A DNA stretch of 64,000 nt, from assembly GCA_949357655.1 (NCBI GenBank), contig CASHTG010000003.1, positions 1,178,001 to 1,242,000 of the forward strand, written 5' to 3'. The notes below the pieces were generated by a model. The model saw only the letters and a program-made list of their open reading frames with translations, did not search any database and was not told the DNA's origin. How positions within the stretch are numbered: the stretch's first letter is position 1; every line of letters begins with the position of its first letter. This DNA comes from Parascedosporium putredinis. Taxonomy: Eukaryota; Ascomycota; Sordariomycetes; Microascales; Microascaceae. Shown here in pieces: positions 47,979 to 60,380 of the stretch. The translations under genes were made by a program, and so were the position numbers.

Positions 47979-48443
47979 CCCTGCGGGTCTTTTGATCGCA
48001 GGCCCCCATGTCAAGAATGGGTGGGCTTGGCTTGATAAGGCTTCAGGTGGTGGGCGGGCGGGAAAGAGACAAGCAAGACAACAAGACAAGCCCTGGGGCC
48101 AATGGGCATGTTGTGGGCTAGCAGGCAGGGCCTGGCCAATCAGAACTATTTATAATGTCACATGGATGGATCGCACCCCACTCCACCAGCTAAAGGGAAG
48201 GGACGACACGATGCGATGAAGGCCAAGATCATCGGTGGAAGGAAGTACTGAGGTATTTTTTAAGAATAATGGGTCCATGGATGCATCGACGGATAAACGA
48301 CGTCCTTTCCTTAATAGTTGAGGAACCACTTCCGACGAACCGGCTACCAAATACCCGCCATCGAAGGACTTGAACATTGCTGATCCGCATCAAGCACCCC
48401 TTGCTGATACCCGAAACTTCATCTTATCGTTTATATCATCATT
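47979..48443. other. intergenic region
   Basis: Short spacer between two minus-strand genes. Nothing supported. Confidence 0.5.
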
Positions 48444-49569
48444 TCAATAGTAGACGTATCGCACATCCGACACCAAGTCCACCGCCGCCTGCCGTCCCTG
48501 CGCCTGCAGCTGATGCTGCACCGTCACCGCGTTCAACCGGCTCTGCGCCGCGCTCCGGCACCGCGCGGAGCTCTCGTCGATCCGCCTCTGCAGCTCCGGG
48601 GTACGCGCTGCAGGGAACAGATACCGTGGCACGGGGCCCTTGGCCGCCGATGGCACGTTGTAGAAGCGCAAGGCCGCGTTGAGAAACGCCAGGCAGAGGT
48701 CCGGGTCGCCCGCGTACTCGAGGCCCATGTAGTCGATAAAGCCGGCCCGCGTCAGCAGCGGCATCCCCCGTACGGGAGCTGGCGCCGCCCCGGCGCGCGC
48801 GTGACGACGGTGTGTTCGAAGCGGAAACCTTCGAGGGCGGCTTTGAACTCGTAGTCGGCCATGTCTTCGGCAGCGAACATGGGGTTCACCTTGTAGTTGT
48901 TTTTCCCTTTTATTTATTTCCGGGCGAGGACCCGTCCACCATCGTTAGCTTGGACCATTCATTGTGGCTGGCATGGGGACCGTGACGGTCAGGGAAAGGC
49001 CTGCACTCACAAATGTTGTGCTCTGTCGCGAACTGCGACGCGTCCAGGAAGCCGGAGAATGCCTCTGGAGTGATTGATCCCTTGCGCTGGGGGTCGAGCA
49101 GCACGAAAAACTCCCCATCAGGGACTCAAACGCCGGTGTGGGGTTGCCATTTGCGTAGAAGAGATGCTCGGTCCAGAGCGATGGCGGCGGCGCGGGCTGT
49201 TGCGGCGGCGGCGGGAACCCCGCGGGCGCGCCGTAATGTTGCTGCTGCTGCTGCTGCGGCTGCTGCTGTTGTGGTGGTGGCGAGAATCCCGACGGTGATC
49301 CGTGATATTGCTGCTGACTTGGTTGCGGTGGCTGTTGCCACGACGGGGCCTGTTGATACTGATGCTGCTGCGGTGGCGGTTGGTAGTACTGCTGCTGTTG
49401 CTGCGGTGGAGGCTGGTAGTACTGCTGCTGTTGCTGCCGCGGGGTGGGGGTGGAGGATAGTACTGTTGCTGCTGCTGCTGCTGCTGTCTCGGCGGAAGGG
49501 CGGGGACGCCTGAGGAGCCCCAATCTCAAAGCCGGGAGGCCGCGGGGGAATAGGAGGCGGGCCGTCCAT
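48444..49569 (-). CDS. Q/P-rich protein with conserved C-terminal domain
   Basis: This encodes about 340 residues. The start at 49569 (MDGPPPIPPRPPGFEIG) begins a Pro-rich part. Residues about 30-150 are Gln/Pro/Tyr-rich with QQQQQYYQPPP-type repeats, encoded by CTG/CAG runs on the opposite strand. After that comes a conserved-looking domain: LFYANGNPTPAF, then DPQRKGSITPEAFSGFLD, which recalls an EF-hand loop, and after the intron GMPLLTRAGFIDYMGLE. The C-terminus is RYVYY. The family may be the fungal DUF7514 group or a relative; I am not sure. The intron is 49010-48907 (104 nt, GTGAGT donor, GCTAAC branch, AAAAG acceptor). Frame changes occur near 49500, in the poly-Q part, near 49100 and near 48770 (a G run). 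Confidence 0.65.
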
Positions 49570-52073
49570 GACCCGAGATTCACAATTGACCAACTCTACC
49601 GGCGCGGACACAATATCACGGTTTGAAAATCTACGCTGAGGCCAAAAATATGCGTTGCCAAGTCCTCCTCTTTCCAACTATCTCGTGGAAGGAGGGGTAT
49701 ACGGTTAGGGGATTGTTCCCATCGGATCCGGATTTCTCCCATCTCCGAATTCACAAGGGGGCTCGTGACGGGTGGGGCGGTAGATTTTTGGTTGGCTGCA
49801 AGTCGGGAAACTATTGCTCTCGTGCGTGGGTAGGATTGCAAAGAGGGACAAGGCCCAGCCCGAAAGGGGAAAAGCCTACCATTGCGGCTTGTGGCTGCAA
49901 CCCTGCATTCGCCGACCAGGTTGCGGTTTGCGCTCGAATCGAAGAAAGGGAACGAGGGAAAATGTGTGTCCCCTTTTGCCCCCCTGCGGTTCGAGGAGTT
50001 GCGACTTGGCAATGCAATCCAACGTTGCAGAATCAATGCTAGAAATCTATGTGACTTTTCTTCGTTGAAGCTAACATCTCAAGTGACATTGGCAATCACT
50101 CCTTGTGTTCACATGCAGGGCCACCTGGGAGGGACCGATTCGTGGAACGCTAAATGGAAGAGGAAGAAAATTGGGGTTAATACAATCCTTCTGTGCCTAG
50201 CTAGGCCAGCAGTGCGAGTGAACCCGTAGTATCGAGCCATCGAGCACAACTACAAGTACCAACGAGCGGAACTCTCCCTACACATACTGTTGTTGAATCA
50301 AGGCCAAAATCCTGTCATGTTGCAGGGACCTGAGTGGGTATTCGGCGAGTTCAAGAAATACGTATTCTGGCTTCCAGCGCTGGGCACTGAAATGTTCCGA
50401 GATTGTGGCTCCCTTGGTGCAAATCCTTTGCATATCCAGCTGTCATGAAAGGAAAAAAGCTAATGCTATTACAACCGGCATATGATTTCAGACCGTGCCA
50501 TGTCGGATATAATCGATATGGGCCTGTGATATCAAAAGACCAGCGTAGGGACTAGCTCTGGCGTTCCCAGAAGCTTTCCCTTGACCTAGACTTTCGACAT
50601 TGCCATAATTGTAGCGTTTTCTACAAACACAAACCGGAGTCCGATCCTACATGTCCAAGTACTAGTTGGTATTGGCCGGGCACTAAAACAACACAGCCGG
50701 CACCAATATTAGAGACGAGGGCTTGGCCATATCAGCTAGGTGTAGTAGATAACGAGGGTTTTTGATACCTCAGGCCCTCTTCCGGATCACGATATGTTCC
50801 TGTTTCTCCTCCTTAGTATCCCAACTTGCTTCTATGACCGGCATTTAGTCACGAGTAGAGAGGTAGAAGTAGTTCTTCGAACGACCCTACGGCCACGGTA
50901 GCCGCGGTCGATGTGTTCAGAGCCTCAATGTTTGCCAACGCTAATCTATGCTCCAGTCTAATAGTGCTAAAGTTGCAAACCCGTGTAGCCATCCTCCATA
51001 GACAAACGCTATCCCATTCCAAACCCGGAGGCATCCCTCTCCAATCCCAACACATATCGTGCTATAATTCGAACTCACCTTGCTTCGGGCCGTTGTCCCC
51101 AGCCATCTACCCCGATACCCGCATGCATCTCTGTCAAACTCTCAACACGATCTTGGGGCCCAAGAGAACCGTGACTCTGGCCCAAGGTGCTCGCATCTTG
51201 CCTCTCCTTGGCTGAAGCAAGTAGCAATCCGGGAAACGCTCTAACCATCAAAGCCTTCACCGACATACCTCGACCATCGATACCGGGTATAGACGATCCA
51301 TGTGTGTGTCATGGATAGGGTAGTCGATTCCAACACGTAGAGTGGCCTGGGGAAGGCATTCGTAGACAACCTGCTCCTAGAGCGTTCGATATTGGTAACG
51401 GTCGCGGTTAGGATGTTCACCTCTATCGTCTTGCACCTTTCGGATCGAAGGTTGAGGCGGCCCGATCCAAACTCCAGAGTACCGCATCATAACTTATGAC
51501 AAGTGTCATAGCCATAACTCCTCAGAGGATACTCGTGCTGACAGACTGAGCCATGGATCTTCAACGCATATACTCGTGATCTCGCATACAAGGGGATACT
51601 ACAGGATTACAAAGGTAGTGCAGACACCGTCTCTGCCTGTGTACGCCATGATATCCATGCTCTCTTTCATCGTTTGGCAGCCTTGACTCCTTTCATGATA
51701 TCACCCGGCCATGCATGGTCTTTGATTTGGGGATGAAACTCTCCTCAATAAGGCCACAGACCCTATCCTCGATCAAATACGCCCGCACTGGAAGCCGGCC
51801 ACAGCCCAAGTATTTCATTGCAGATACTCTTTTTCATAAGGATAACGTTCTCGCGTTCTCATATTGGGTTACTCTATCTCGGGGCCGTGAAGATGACCAG
51901 GTTTGGGGCATATTACAAAGTGTACAAGTCGTAAGAATGTGTTCTAGGGTCATTAGGTTCCAGGCTCTTCGGCCCCCTTGTTTCATCAAAAAGAATAAGA
52001 AAAGAAAAACACCGCATTCCATGACAAAGGACCTATTTTTCCCCCTCCCACCTCGTTGCCTACCATGAATATA
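49570..52073. other. 2.5-kb intergenic region
   Basis: No supported gene. ORFs stay under 147 codons and none carries domains or splice structure. The left 500 bases hold the Q-rich gene promoter. The sequence around 50300-51500 is close to 50 percent AT and featureless to the eye. Confidence 0.45.
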
Positions 52074-55071
52074 CTACCTCCGGGCGACGAATGCCATGAG
52101 GCCAGTTCTTCCCAGGAACCACAAGAATCCGATAAAGCGGACAAGGGATAGCGCAGCAGTGGAATACAGGAGAACCCTAAAGTAGATTGGGGTTCGGCCC
52201 TTGGATGCAGCCTGTGTTACCTCGTTAGCATACCATACCGAAAGGCTGGAAATGGAATAAGTGCCAAGAAAGAAGAGAACAAGAAAACTTACCGGCACAC
52301 CCAGAGACTCAAAGTCATTGCTCGTCACGGCGGTGATGATGACCAAGTTGGTCAGAAGCCAAAAGATAACCAAACCCGTTCGGAAGGAACGGTACGAATC
52401 TTCAGGATCCTTCTTCTCGTCTTCGGGGCGCTCTTCGTAAGGGGCGAGGGCGCGGTACACCGTCTTCTTGAACTGAGAGTCGATGTCCTCCTGCTCCCTC
52501 TCCGGCTCTTCGACCATGACACCGCTGTCGGCATCCTTCCCGATCAGCACCTTGGCAGAGGGCAGGGTATCGGCCTTGTCGGAGCCCTTGGTGCCCCAGG
52601 AAACGTCGTGCCAGTTGTTGAAGGCGTAGACCATGAGGATGTTGACGTAGGTGGACATGAGAATCATGTACTGGGGAAGGAATGGAACATGTGCCAGGGA
52701 TCCATGTACAAGAACGAGGCGACGTAGTTGAGGCCGTAGATGGTGATGACGGCGAGCAAGATGACGCCCGTGACGCCGCTGCCGAAGAAGCTCTGGAAGA
52801 AGGCGGCGCCGGAGCTGGTGTCGATGTCGCCGGCGGAGCTGCTGAGGGCACGGTATACCAAGTAAAAGGACAAGATAATAATGTACAGCTGGATGATGCC
52901 GAACACGGCAAAGGACGCGACGTAGGTGTACTGCGAGCCCTTGGGTCGATTTCCTAGGGCGAGAATAAACTGGATGAGGATGAAGATGATGTAGAACCAG
53001 CGGATAATGACGTTGATGATGGGTGTAGCGGTGTTGCCAAACGGCCAGGCGCGGTAGCCGGTCTCCGGATCCGGCGTACCCACGAGCTGCATGATGATGG
53101 TGGTGGTGAGGAAGTAGGAGGCGAGGGACACCCAGCTAAAGAAGACGTTGAGCACGTTGTAGATGAGCTGAATATGCAAAAGTATGAGTCGCACGATGCC
53201 GTGGCTAGATTGGTAGATGCGACCAAAGTGCATCAACGAGTAGAGGGACGCGGCAAAGGAGCCGTTGAGCCAGCGCCGGCGCTGGCTCAGGAATTCGGCG
53301 GCGCCCTCGGGGACGTCAGTCTCGCCCTTGGCGGCCTTGATGTAGCTCAGGTGCCAGCGCTGGCCGGCCTTGGCCACGAGCTCGAAGCAGAGGATGCGGT
53401 CCTCGGCGAGGAACATGTTCTTCTTGAAGATGTTCATGCCGTCCACGCCCTTTTTCCCGAGAATCTTGGACAGCGTGTGGTCGCCGTGGAAGTACTGCTC
53501 CAACGGCCGTCCCATGATGGCGCGGAAGCGGTAGGCGGAAAAGGCGCCCGGTAGGACGGTGACGTAGCCGAAACAGCTTTCCAGGGGTTTATCGAGGATG
53601 TTGGAAATCTTGTACTCGAAATTCTGGACGGCGACGAGGGGTTCAGCAACTTCTTACCCCCGGGCCCAGCATAGCGTGGATCTCGCCGCAGGCGCCGCCG
53701 AGGTTGCGGTCGTTGTAGAAGGCCTCCCAGATGGAGAGCAGGGAGCGCGGGCCCGGTTTTGTACCGGCGTCGATGAGGACGGTGACCTCGGGGTTGAGGA
53801 TGCGGCCAAAGGCGTTGAAGAGCCAGCGGTGGGAGTTGATCTTTTTGCTATTCTTCTGCTTGAGGCAAAAGATGAACTGAGCGGGTGGTAGCGTGCGGGA
53901 CTCTTTTTCGCCGGTGCTGGGACGCACGAGCTGGTGGTCCGGGGTGACGGAGAGCTGGCTGGTGTACTCGAAGATGTGGGCCACGGTTTCCTTCCCGTTG
54001 ACGTCCTTTTGATGACGCCGTCCTGGTACACGCCAATGGTGGCGAGCACGTCGAAGACGTTCTTGTCGACCTTGTCGATGCCGTCAAAGATGATGCACAC
54101 GACGATCTTGTGCCACGCGGGCCCGCCGGCGTTCCAGAACTTGGACTTCTTCAAGTTGACGATGTCGCGAATGTTCTGCATCACGCCGTGCAGCGTGCGG
54201 GCGAGCAGGACCTTGTTCTCGTTGTAGTAGGTGATGGCGACGAGCAGCTCCGTGTGGCGGTTATACAAGCGCGGGCGGAGGTTGTAGCCGTTGCTGAGCG
54301 TGAAATCGTTGGGGTCGCACGTGGCCGCCGTGTAGCGCAGGTTGAGGAACTCCTCGGGCACGCCCTCGACGTCGCGGTACTTGGGCTGCACCGAGTTCTT
54401 GACGGCGCTGGGCACGGGGTAGTCGACGCTGAGCACGGAACCCTGCACCAGCTTGATCTTGCGCGTGTTGGCCCGGCGCAGCCCGCCCGCGTTGTTGCCG
54501 TTGCCGTTGCCGTTGGCCTGCCCGTTGGCGTGGCCGTTGCCGTAGTGCTCCCCTGCTGATAGTGCTGGTGGTCGGTGGGATCCTGCTGGCGCGCTGCCCA
54601 GCTTTCCTCCGGGTCGCCGGCGAAGGAGTCCGGGCGCTCCGGGGTAAAGCTGAAGCGGTCCTCCTCGCCGCCGTATGGAGCGTATGGCGGGGCCATGTCT
54701 AGGCCGGGTAGGCTATCGACGGGCGGGCCCAATAAAGGGTGGGCATAGCTGCCGGAGTGGGTGGGTTCGAGGGTGCGGAGGGAGGGGAGGGAGGGGACGG
54801 GCGTGCCCTGGGGGTTACCTTCGGTGAGGTAAGGGTCGGATTCGGCGCTGAGGGAGTATGGGCGGCTGACGGGTCGGGGTTGGGTGTAGCCGGGGTTGAG
54901 GTGGTCCTGGAGAGACGAGCGGAACGGGTGAGACGGGGAACAAGCTATGGAAAGGGGATGAAAGGGGGAGGGGGATGGCTCGAGATGCTGGCAACTTACG
55001 TGGGACTCGGCGGAGACCTCGTCCATGGGGATTCCGCCCGAGTAGGCGTAGTCACGGTTTGGATAGCTCAT
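52074..55071 (-). CDS. chs1: chitin synthase, class III
   Basis: This is a plasma-membrane enzyme that polymerises UDP-GlcNAc into chitin. The protein is about 942 residues. The catalytic core has the substrate motifs TYYNENKVL and FCLKQKN, EDRILCFELV and the QRRRWLNGS product-binding motif near 53280. It is followed by about six to seven membrane helices. The C-terminus (RFIGFLWFLGRTGLM, ending in ARR) and the core text match class III enzymes such as Neurospora chs-1 and Aspergillus chsB, which are required for normal hyphal growth. The start at 55071 (MSYPNRDYAYSGG) is the first ATG. Introns lie at 54999-54907 and 52292-52212. The second is 81 nt, phase 0 and has no stop, so it would read through if retained. 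Missing bases occur near 54550, 54010, 53660 (two) and 52675. Confidence 0.93.
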
Positions 55072-58000
55072 GGTGAAGAGAAGAGAAGCCTCATCCACGG
55101 GGTTTTGAGTGTGGATCCGTGATCCTAGGTTAAGTCATAAGGGGTCCTCCCTCTCGAGATGTCAAGAAGTGAAGCCACTGTCTCAGGGCTTGGGAGAGGT
55201 TTCGCTGTCGGAGTAGAGGAGGAAAGCTCACCACCCACTCGAAAGCGGACGTGAGATGGGATGGGTGGGAGAAGGGAAGAGAAAAACGAGCGACGGGGTT
55301 CGAAGGATAGAGCGAGAGTGGAGAGTAAGAGGAAGAAGAAAAAAATTATGAAACGAAGGACTGAGTCGGACTTGCTGTAAACTCTATCTAGAGGAACAGG
55401 AAAGGAAATCCCAAGCTTGGAGGATGTTGGCTGTGGGTATGACGAGGGGGAATGTCTCGAGCTTAATCACACAAGAGGTGTATTGGAGGAGAAGGAAGAG
55501 AGATGTTTGGGAATCACGAAAGGCGAAGGGGAGAATTGAAGGGAAAAGACGCGGCCGTATTGGTACGGGAGGAAGGAAAATAAGCTTTTTCTTGTTTTCG
55601 CTTGCTTGTCTCACCATTTCAAAGAAAGGGCATCTCTAGCATTCACTGTTCTTTGTTGCTTGGGTCGAGACTCGAAGAATACAAGTGACATCTGGAATCC
55701 ACATATTCAATGGACAAAGCACAAAGGACAAAGGACAAAGACAACAAAAAAGTATCAACAGTGTTTGCAAAACTTCTCGCACACGTCGATGGATGTAGCT
55801 CCCAAACATCCACATACAAAACAACACGAGGAATGGAAGGAAAGCTCAGCCATTTTGGCGTGCGTCAGCGATCTCCGGCTTCCAAGGAACCAAGGCCCCG
55901 CTTCGAACCGGGTCCGTCGACGCTTGCTCAAGGGGGCGTCGGGAATCGGGGAAGCCTCGCCACCCGCAGCAGGCCTTTCGTATTGGTTCGAGGACCCACG
56001 CGATCGGCTCTCACAGGCGCAGAGGTGCAAAAGGGGTGCAAGGAGAGAGGCGGGCAAGCGGTGGACAAAATAAACGGGACTGCAAAATGATTTTGTCCAC
56101 CAGAGCAAGCACCTCGCCACCCAATCACCTCTGTATTGCCCCCTGTACCCCCAGTAATAGTGAGCTTGACGTTTTTGCAGTCCCGATATTTTTGTCCACC
56201 GCTTGGCGGGCAAGGCGGGGGGACCACCCATTTAGTGCGACGCCGGGACACGAGTGAGGGTGGCCGGACTGGACGTGGTGTGGACCTTGGCGTTTGGGAT
56301 TTTCGTGGAATGACGTGGTGCCTGCACACCAGAGCCAGTCCTATTAATATCCGCGGCCTTGGACTGGAGCACGTTATCCTCTTTTTATTGTGGAAATTCT
56401 TACGTAGTGCGGCCAGAGACTTCCGCTTTCAGTGTCTCCAGGTCTCCCACTGGTGAGAGGAGGCGAGTGATCAGCGACTTCAACACCCATTCATTTCGAG
56501 CAAGTGTTTCTGCGTTTCTTCTTTTCTTCTTTTTTTCTATTTCTTTTTGCTGCTTAATACATGTTTGTTTTTATCGTATTGAGTATTTCGAACGATTTCG
56601 TTTATTCAGGCCCAAGTCTGCCGAACAATACGTGTCAGCTTTCCCCGTCGCACCTGTAATCAATGAATGGGCGGTTGGCAGTGAAGAAATTCGATCGCTC
56701 GTGTGGTCAGTCTTCAATGTTCTTCACTGTCGGCCGAACGGGAGGCCAGGGCACAATCAATGTGAATGTACAATCTCTGTCCCTAGAGCCAGCTCAAAGA
56801 CAGTACATGTAGGAATGAAGAAAACGAAGCGGATAGGTACAGTACATTACTTCTCTGGCTCCACTTGTACCTGCCGCGCCACGTTGGCGATGCTGTGGAC
56901 AAAGCCAACGGAAGAAGATTGAACGATGCTAGTGCTAGACGCCACTAGTCGTCAGGCCACAAGCTCGGTTCCTCGCAGCGGCCAGGCCAGGCCATTCCAT
57001 GTGCCTGCCCATCAGATCGACTGTACAAATCAACTTGGAGCTAATAAACATTGGGCTCTCGTAACGACGGTCCCGAACATGTTCGGCCACCTTTGCCACG
57101 CGCAGATATACGCACACGCACACACAAGTTAAGTAGCGGATGGCCTCGTATGGAGATGGCCAAGCCTGCATGTTTTTCCCCTTTCTCTTCGTTTCCTGCG
57201 ATGATTTCCCACTGCCGATATCGAATATCAAATAAGGGGAAGTAGAGAAGAAAAATGAGAGACAAAGCCATGTGAAAATCCAACGAGCTGCCACTTTGGG
57301 GCTCATTTGAGATCACTCGGCCATTTGTCATACCACCATAACGCACCTCCGAGGAGGGAGCATTCGACAACCATCATCCATCGATCACTGACCCAATTTA
57401 CTCGAGTTTTGTCAGTCACCTGGTAGCCGATTGACTCAGATCTCTATTTCTTAGTGGCCTGTCCGATAGCTTCCAGCGAGGTTGGACTTTGTTTGATTTT
57501 TAACGTAGCATTCCTCTGTGCCGTAGATTCTCGCTTGGCCTTCTGCAGGTTGCCACGATGGACTCCAAAGTGCGTCAATCTTTTGAACCTTGATTGCCCG
57601 GGCCCTGATTTTCTACCGAAAACCCCCACCTCAAGACAGCAACCTCCTTGTCGATCATAAAAGCGCGTCTTAAGACGACTTCAAAGCGCGACCGGGCAGC
57701 ATATCACGAAGAAACAAAGCGATTGCGTCATACTACGACCTGAGCAACCCTCCCTGAAAATGTTGAAAGATTTTTCCAGTGGTAGCGAGTCTGTGAAGGC
57801 GTGTTCCAATATGCACAATTGAGTCCCGAGCACATTTTTTTATGTTGCTTTTATTTTCATTTTTTATTACTTTGGCGGCTTTTTGGAACAAGCCAGAATG
57901 AATGACGCCAACCCCTGGTCCCTTGATTCGCGAGCCAATCGTCATCGCCTGCCTTCATGCCGAAGAAGCCCTTCTGCAAGCCACCCGCTCGCCATCCGCT

Positions 58001-58434
58001 CTACCGCTGCGAACGGACGAGTGACATTAAAAACATATTGAACACTATATGCGTCGTGAGGTGTGTTTACGTGCAACAGGAACAAGATGTGGGCATGTGA
58101 AGAGCGTCTCTCCTCAATACAGAGATGTAAGAAATAATGAAGAGCAAATGCGGAGATTCTTGAACTTTGCTCATATTCGTATGGAGACGAGTACGGATTT
58201 TACAATGGTATTTTTGAAACAGAACAACGCTAAAGAGGCCAGGACTCGTAGTACGAAAGGGAAAGCAAGACGGTTGGTGAACTCGTGAATCGAACAAAGA
58301 ACCTCGAGAGGGCATGCAAGAACGGCCGTCCTGCGTATACTCGAGGACAGTAGTTATACATGTGCCTTCTGCTTCCGATATCCGCGAATAGACTACATCT
58401 ATAGCCAGTGCTATAAATCTACGGATAAACTCCC
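55072..58434. other. 3.4-kb intergenic region containing a MITE
   Basis: Includes the chitin synthase promoter, which is purine-rich on the plus strand near 55250-55350, and the MITE at 56050-56210. Otherwise ORFs up to 187 codons (56359-56922) lack domains, and no RNA gene was recognised. Confidence 0.4.
56050..56210 (-). mobile_element. MITE-like element, copy 2, with 5-bp target duplication
   Basis: A 151-bp element (56055-56205) has inverted ends of about 33 bp. The left arm begins CAAGCGGTGGACAAAA and ends GGACTGCAAAA near 56087. The right arm (56172-56205) is its reverse complement with a few mismatches. The direct repeat GCGGG flanks it on both sides (56050-56054 and 56206-56210), a clean 5-bp target duplication. 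Read on the minus strand, its interior shares GGGTACAGGGGGCA and a TCTGGTGG block with the copy at 10756, in the same order. Confidence 0.85.
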
Positions 58435-60380
58435 CTAAGCGCTCGAGAGAGCCATCACCACATCCCAGTAAAACGCAGTAAGCCCCTCCGCCCCATCCTC
58501 CGCCTGACGCCCCCTCCTCCCCCGCCCGCAGACACGCCAGCGTCACGTCGCGGTACGCCTCGCCCACCCAAAACGCCAACTCCTTCCCGCACCGCGCCAG
58601 CACCGCCTCCTTGAGCGCCGCCGGCCCCATCGTCTCCGCCTTCGTCTTCTCCGTCACCGCCCCTCCGCGAGGCGCGACACCGGTTTCCAGAACCCCACTT
58701 CGGCGAGGAGCAGGCCCAGCGCGTAGATGTCGTAGATGCGCTGGAACCGGGCTGCGGGCTCGGTGCTGTCGGAGGAGGCGGAGCGGGATGCGAGGCGTGT
58801 TCGGATCGCTGGGTGGAGATATAGGAGTTCGAGGGGCGAGGGTTGGCAGGACATGGATAGCTCGGTGGGCGAGTCGGGGCGTGAGACGGCGAAGCCACCG
58901 ATGATGGGCTCTGTAAAGTCGAGAGCTGCTGAGGTTAGCTGCGGCGACGACGGGGAACTCGTGCGGGCGGTCTTGTCGACTAGGAACGCGACGTGCAGCG
59001 AGCTGAGGCGCTCGTGATGCCACCGCGTGAGCAAAAACGAGTAGAAATTAGTAACTAGCGTAACTGCTAGCTGCTTCCGCTGCTCGAGCGAAGGCAGAGG
59101 ATACGGCAGCGACGACGACGTCTGAGCCAGCGAGGGCTTAGCACCAGGGCCCGTCCTCGCCTGCTTGTAGGATAGAATCTGGTGTAGCGTAACAGCCTCG
59201 ACGGTCGACTTGGCCACAGGCGCAGGCAGCTCAAACACCAAGCCAAACGAAGCGGCGTCGGCGTACTCGACGAACCCGACGCACGCCAGCGGGTGGATAC
59301 TGCTGAGCCCGCGCGTCTGCTGCAGCGAATACGAGAGGCGGGCCATGCGCACCGCCGCCAGCTCCTGGAGCTTGAAATCCCCGCCCTTGGGGAACGGGAT
59401 CCACTCCACCAGCGCACGACACGCGCGCCACCCTTTGTCCTCCTCGCCATCGGCGGAGGAGGAATAGTCGAGCACGGAGTAGTGCGCTCCGCCCGCCACC
59501 GCCGCCTCGCCAAGACGAAGCCCGTGCAGCGAGCTGAGCGGCTTCTTCACCTGGCGCACAATCTCGTCGACGGCGAAGAAGCGCTGCATCCGCACCTCGA
59601 GATCGAACTGGGCCCGCACGGCCAAGATCTTGGCGCTGCGGCGGAGCAGCCCATCCCTTTCGCCCCCGAGACGCGCTACGTCGGCCCCTTGCTGCGCGTC
59701 GTCGAAGACGTAGCCGGCGATGCCGAGCTGGAGCACGCTGTCGCGTAGGGCCTGGGGCAGGATGCTGTACAGAGCATCGTTCCAGTAGACGATGGAGCTG
59801 AGCAGCGCCTCGAGCTCTTCCCGGTCCGTTTTTCTTTCCAGGGCTTGGTGTCGTGCGTGAGGCGCGTATACCACGACGTGTGCCGCATGAGTTCCTTGCG
59901 GAATGTTCTTAGTCGAGCCTTGGATTGCGCTGTGCCGGATGAGAGGTCTAGCGTGTCCGGGGTGGTGGGTACCGGGCTCGACTGGTTGAGCTGCTGCTTC
60001 ACGGCGAGCATGCCGTTTCTTTCTAGTATTATCCGCGCCTTCTCGAGGAGTTTGAGCACGCTTGTCGCGGCGTCTGTGACTTGCTCGCCGAACTGCTTCT
60101 GGATCGCCGTCTGCAGCGCGCACGATGAAATAGGGAGCGATAGCACTCGCCGGGGCTGTCGCGCCGCCCGCGCGCCGCTAGCGACGGACAGGCGCTCGAG
60201 CGCCGTCCACCACGTCTGGAACCGAAAGAATTCCATCTCCAGCTTGCACATCCAGTCGGCGACATCATCACCGAACGATCGAGCTTGTTGTATCGCGTGC
60301 CACACCTCGAAGCTCTTTTCGAAGACGGCGATCAAGCCGCTGAGGCCGATGATGAGGCCAGGAAGTTCTAGGCCAGACAT
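58435..60380 (-). CDS. HeLo domain and pseudokinase protein
   Basis: This encodes about 649 residues. The N-terminal about 230 residues form a HeLo (prion-inhibition and propagation) domain, recognised from MSGLELPGLIIGLSGLIAVF, the FEKSFEVWHAIQQARSFGDD stretch and the helical C-terminal part. In other fungi HeLo domains damage membranes and cause cell death when activated. The C-terminal part follows the fold of a protein kinase but lacks catalytic residues. The VAIK lysine position reads ALVEWIPF, the catalytic loop is WHHERLSSLHV rather than HRDLKxxN, and the DFG-like position reads LDFTEP. The segment DIYALGLLLAEVGFW is the kinase F-helix. Missing bases lie near 59830, 58680 and 58530, and the last one moves the stop to 58435-58437. 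No intron is evident. The start at 60380 is the first ATG. It is divergent to a real kinase gene. Confidence 0.8.

Noticed and set aside
48444..49677. CTG runs as a non-coding microsatellite
   Set aside because: They encode the poly-Gln region of a gene with a good intron and conserved-looking C-terminus.
56359..56922. 187-codon plus-strand ORF
   Set aside because: Includes T-rich tracts typical of non-coding DNA, with no domain, signal or splice support.
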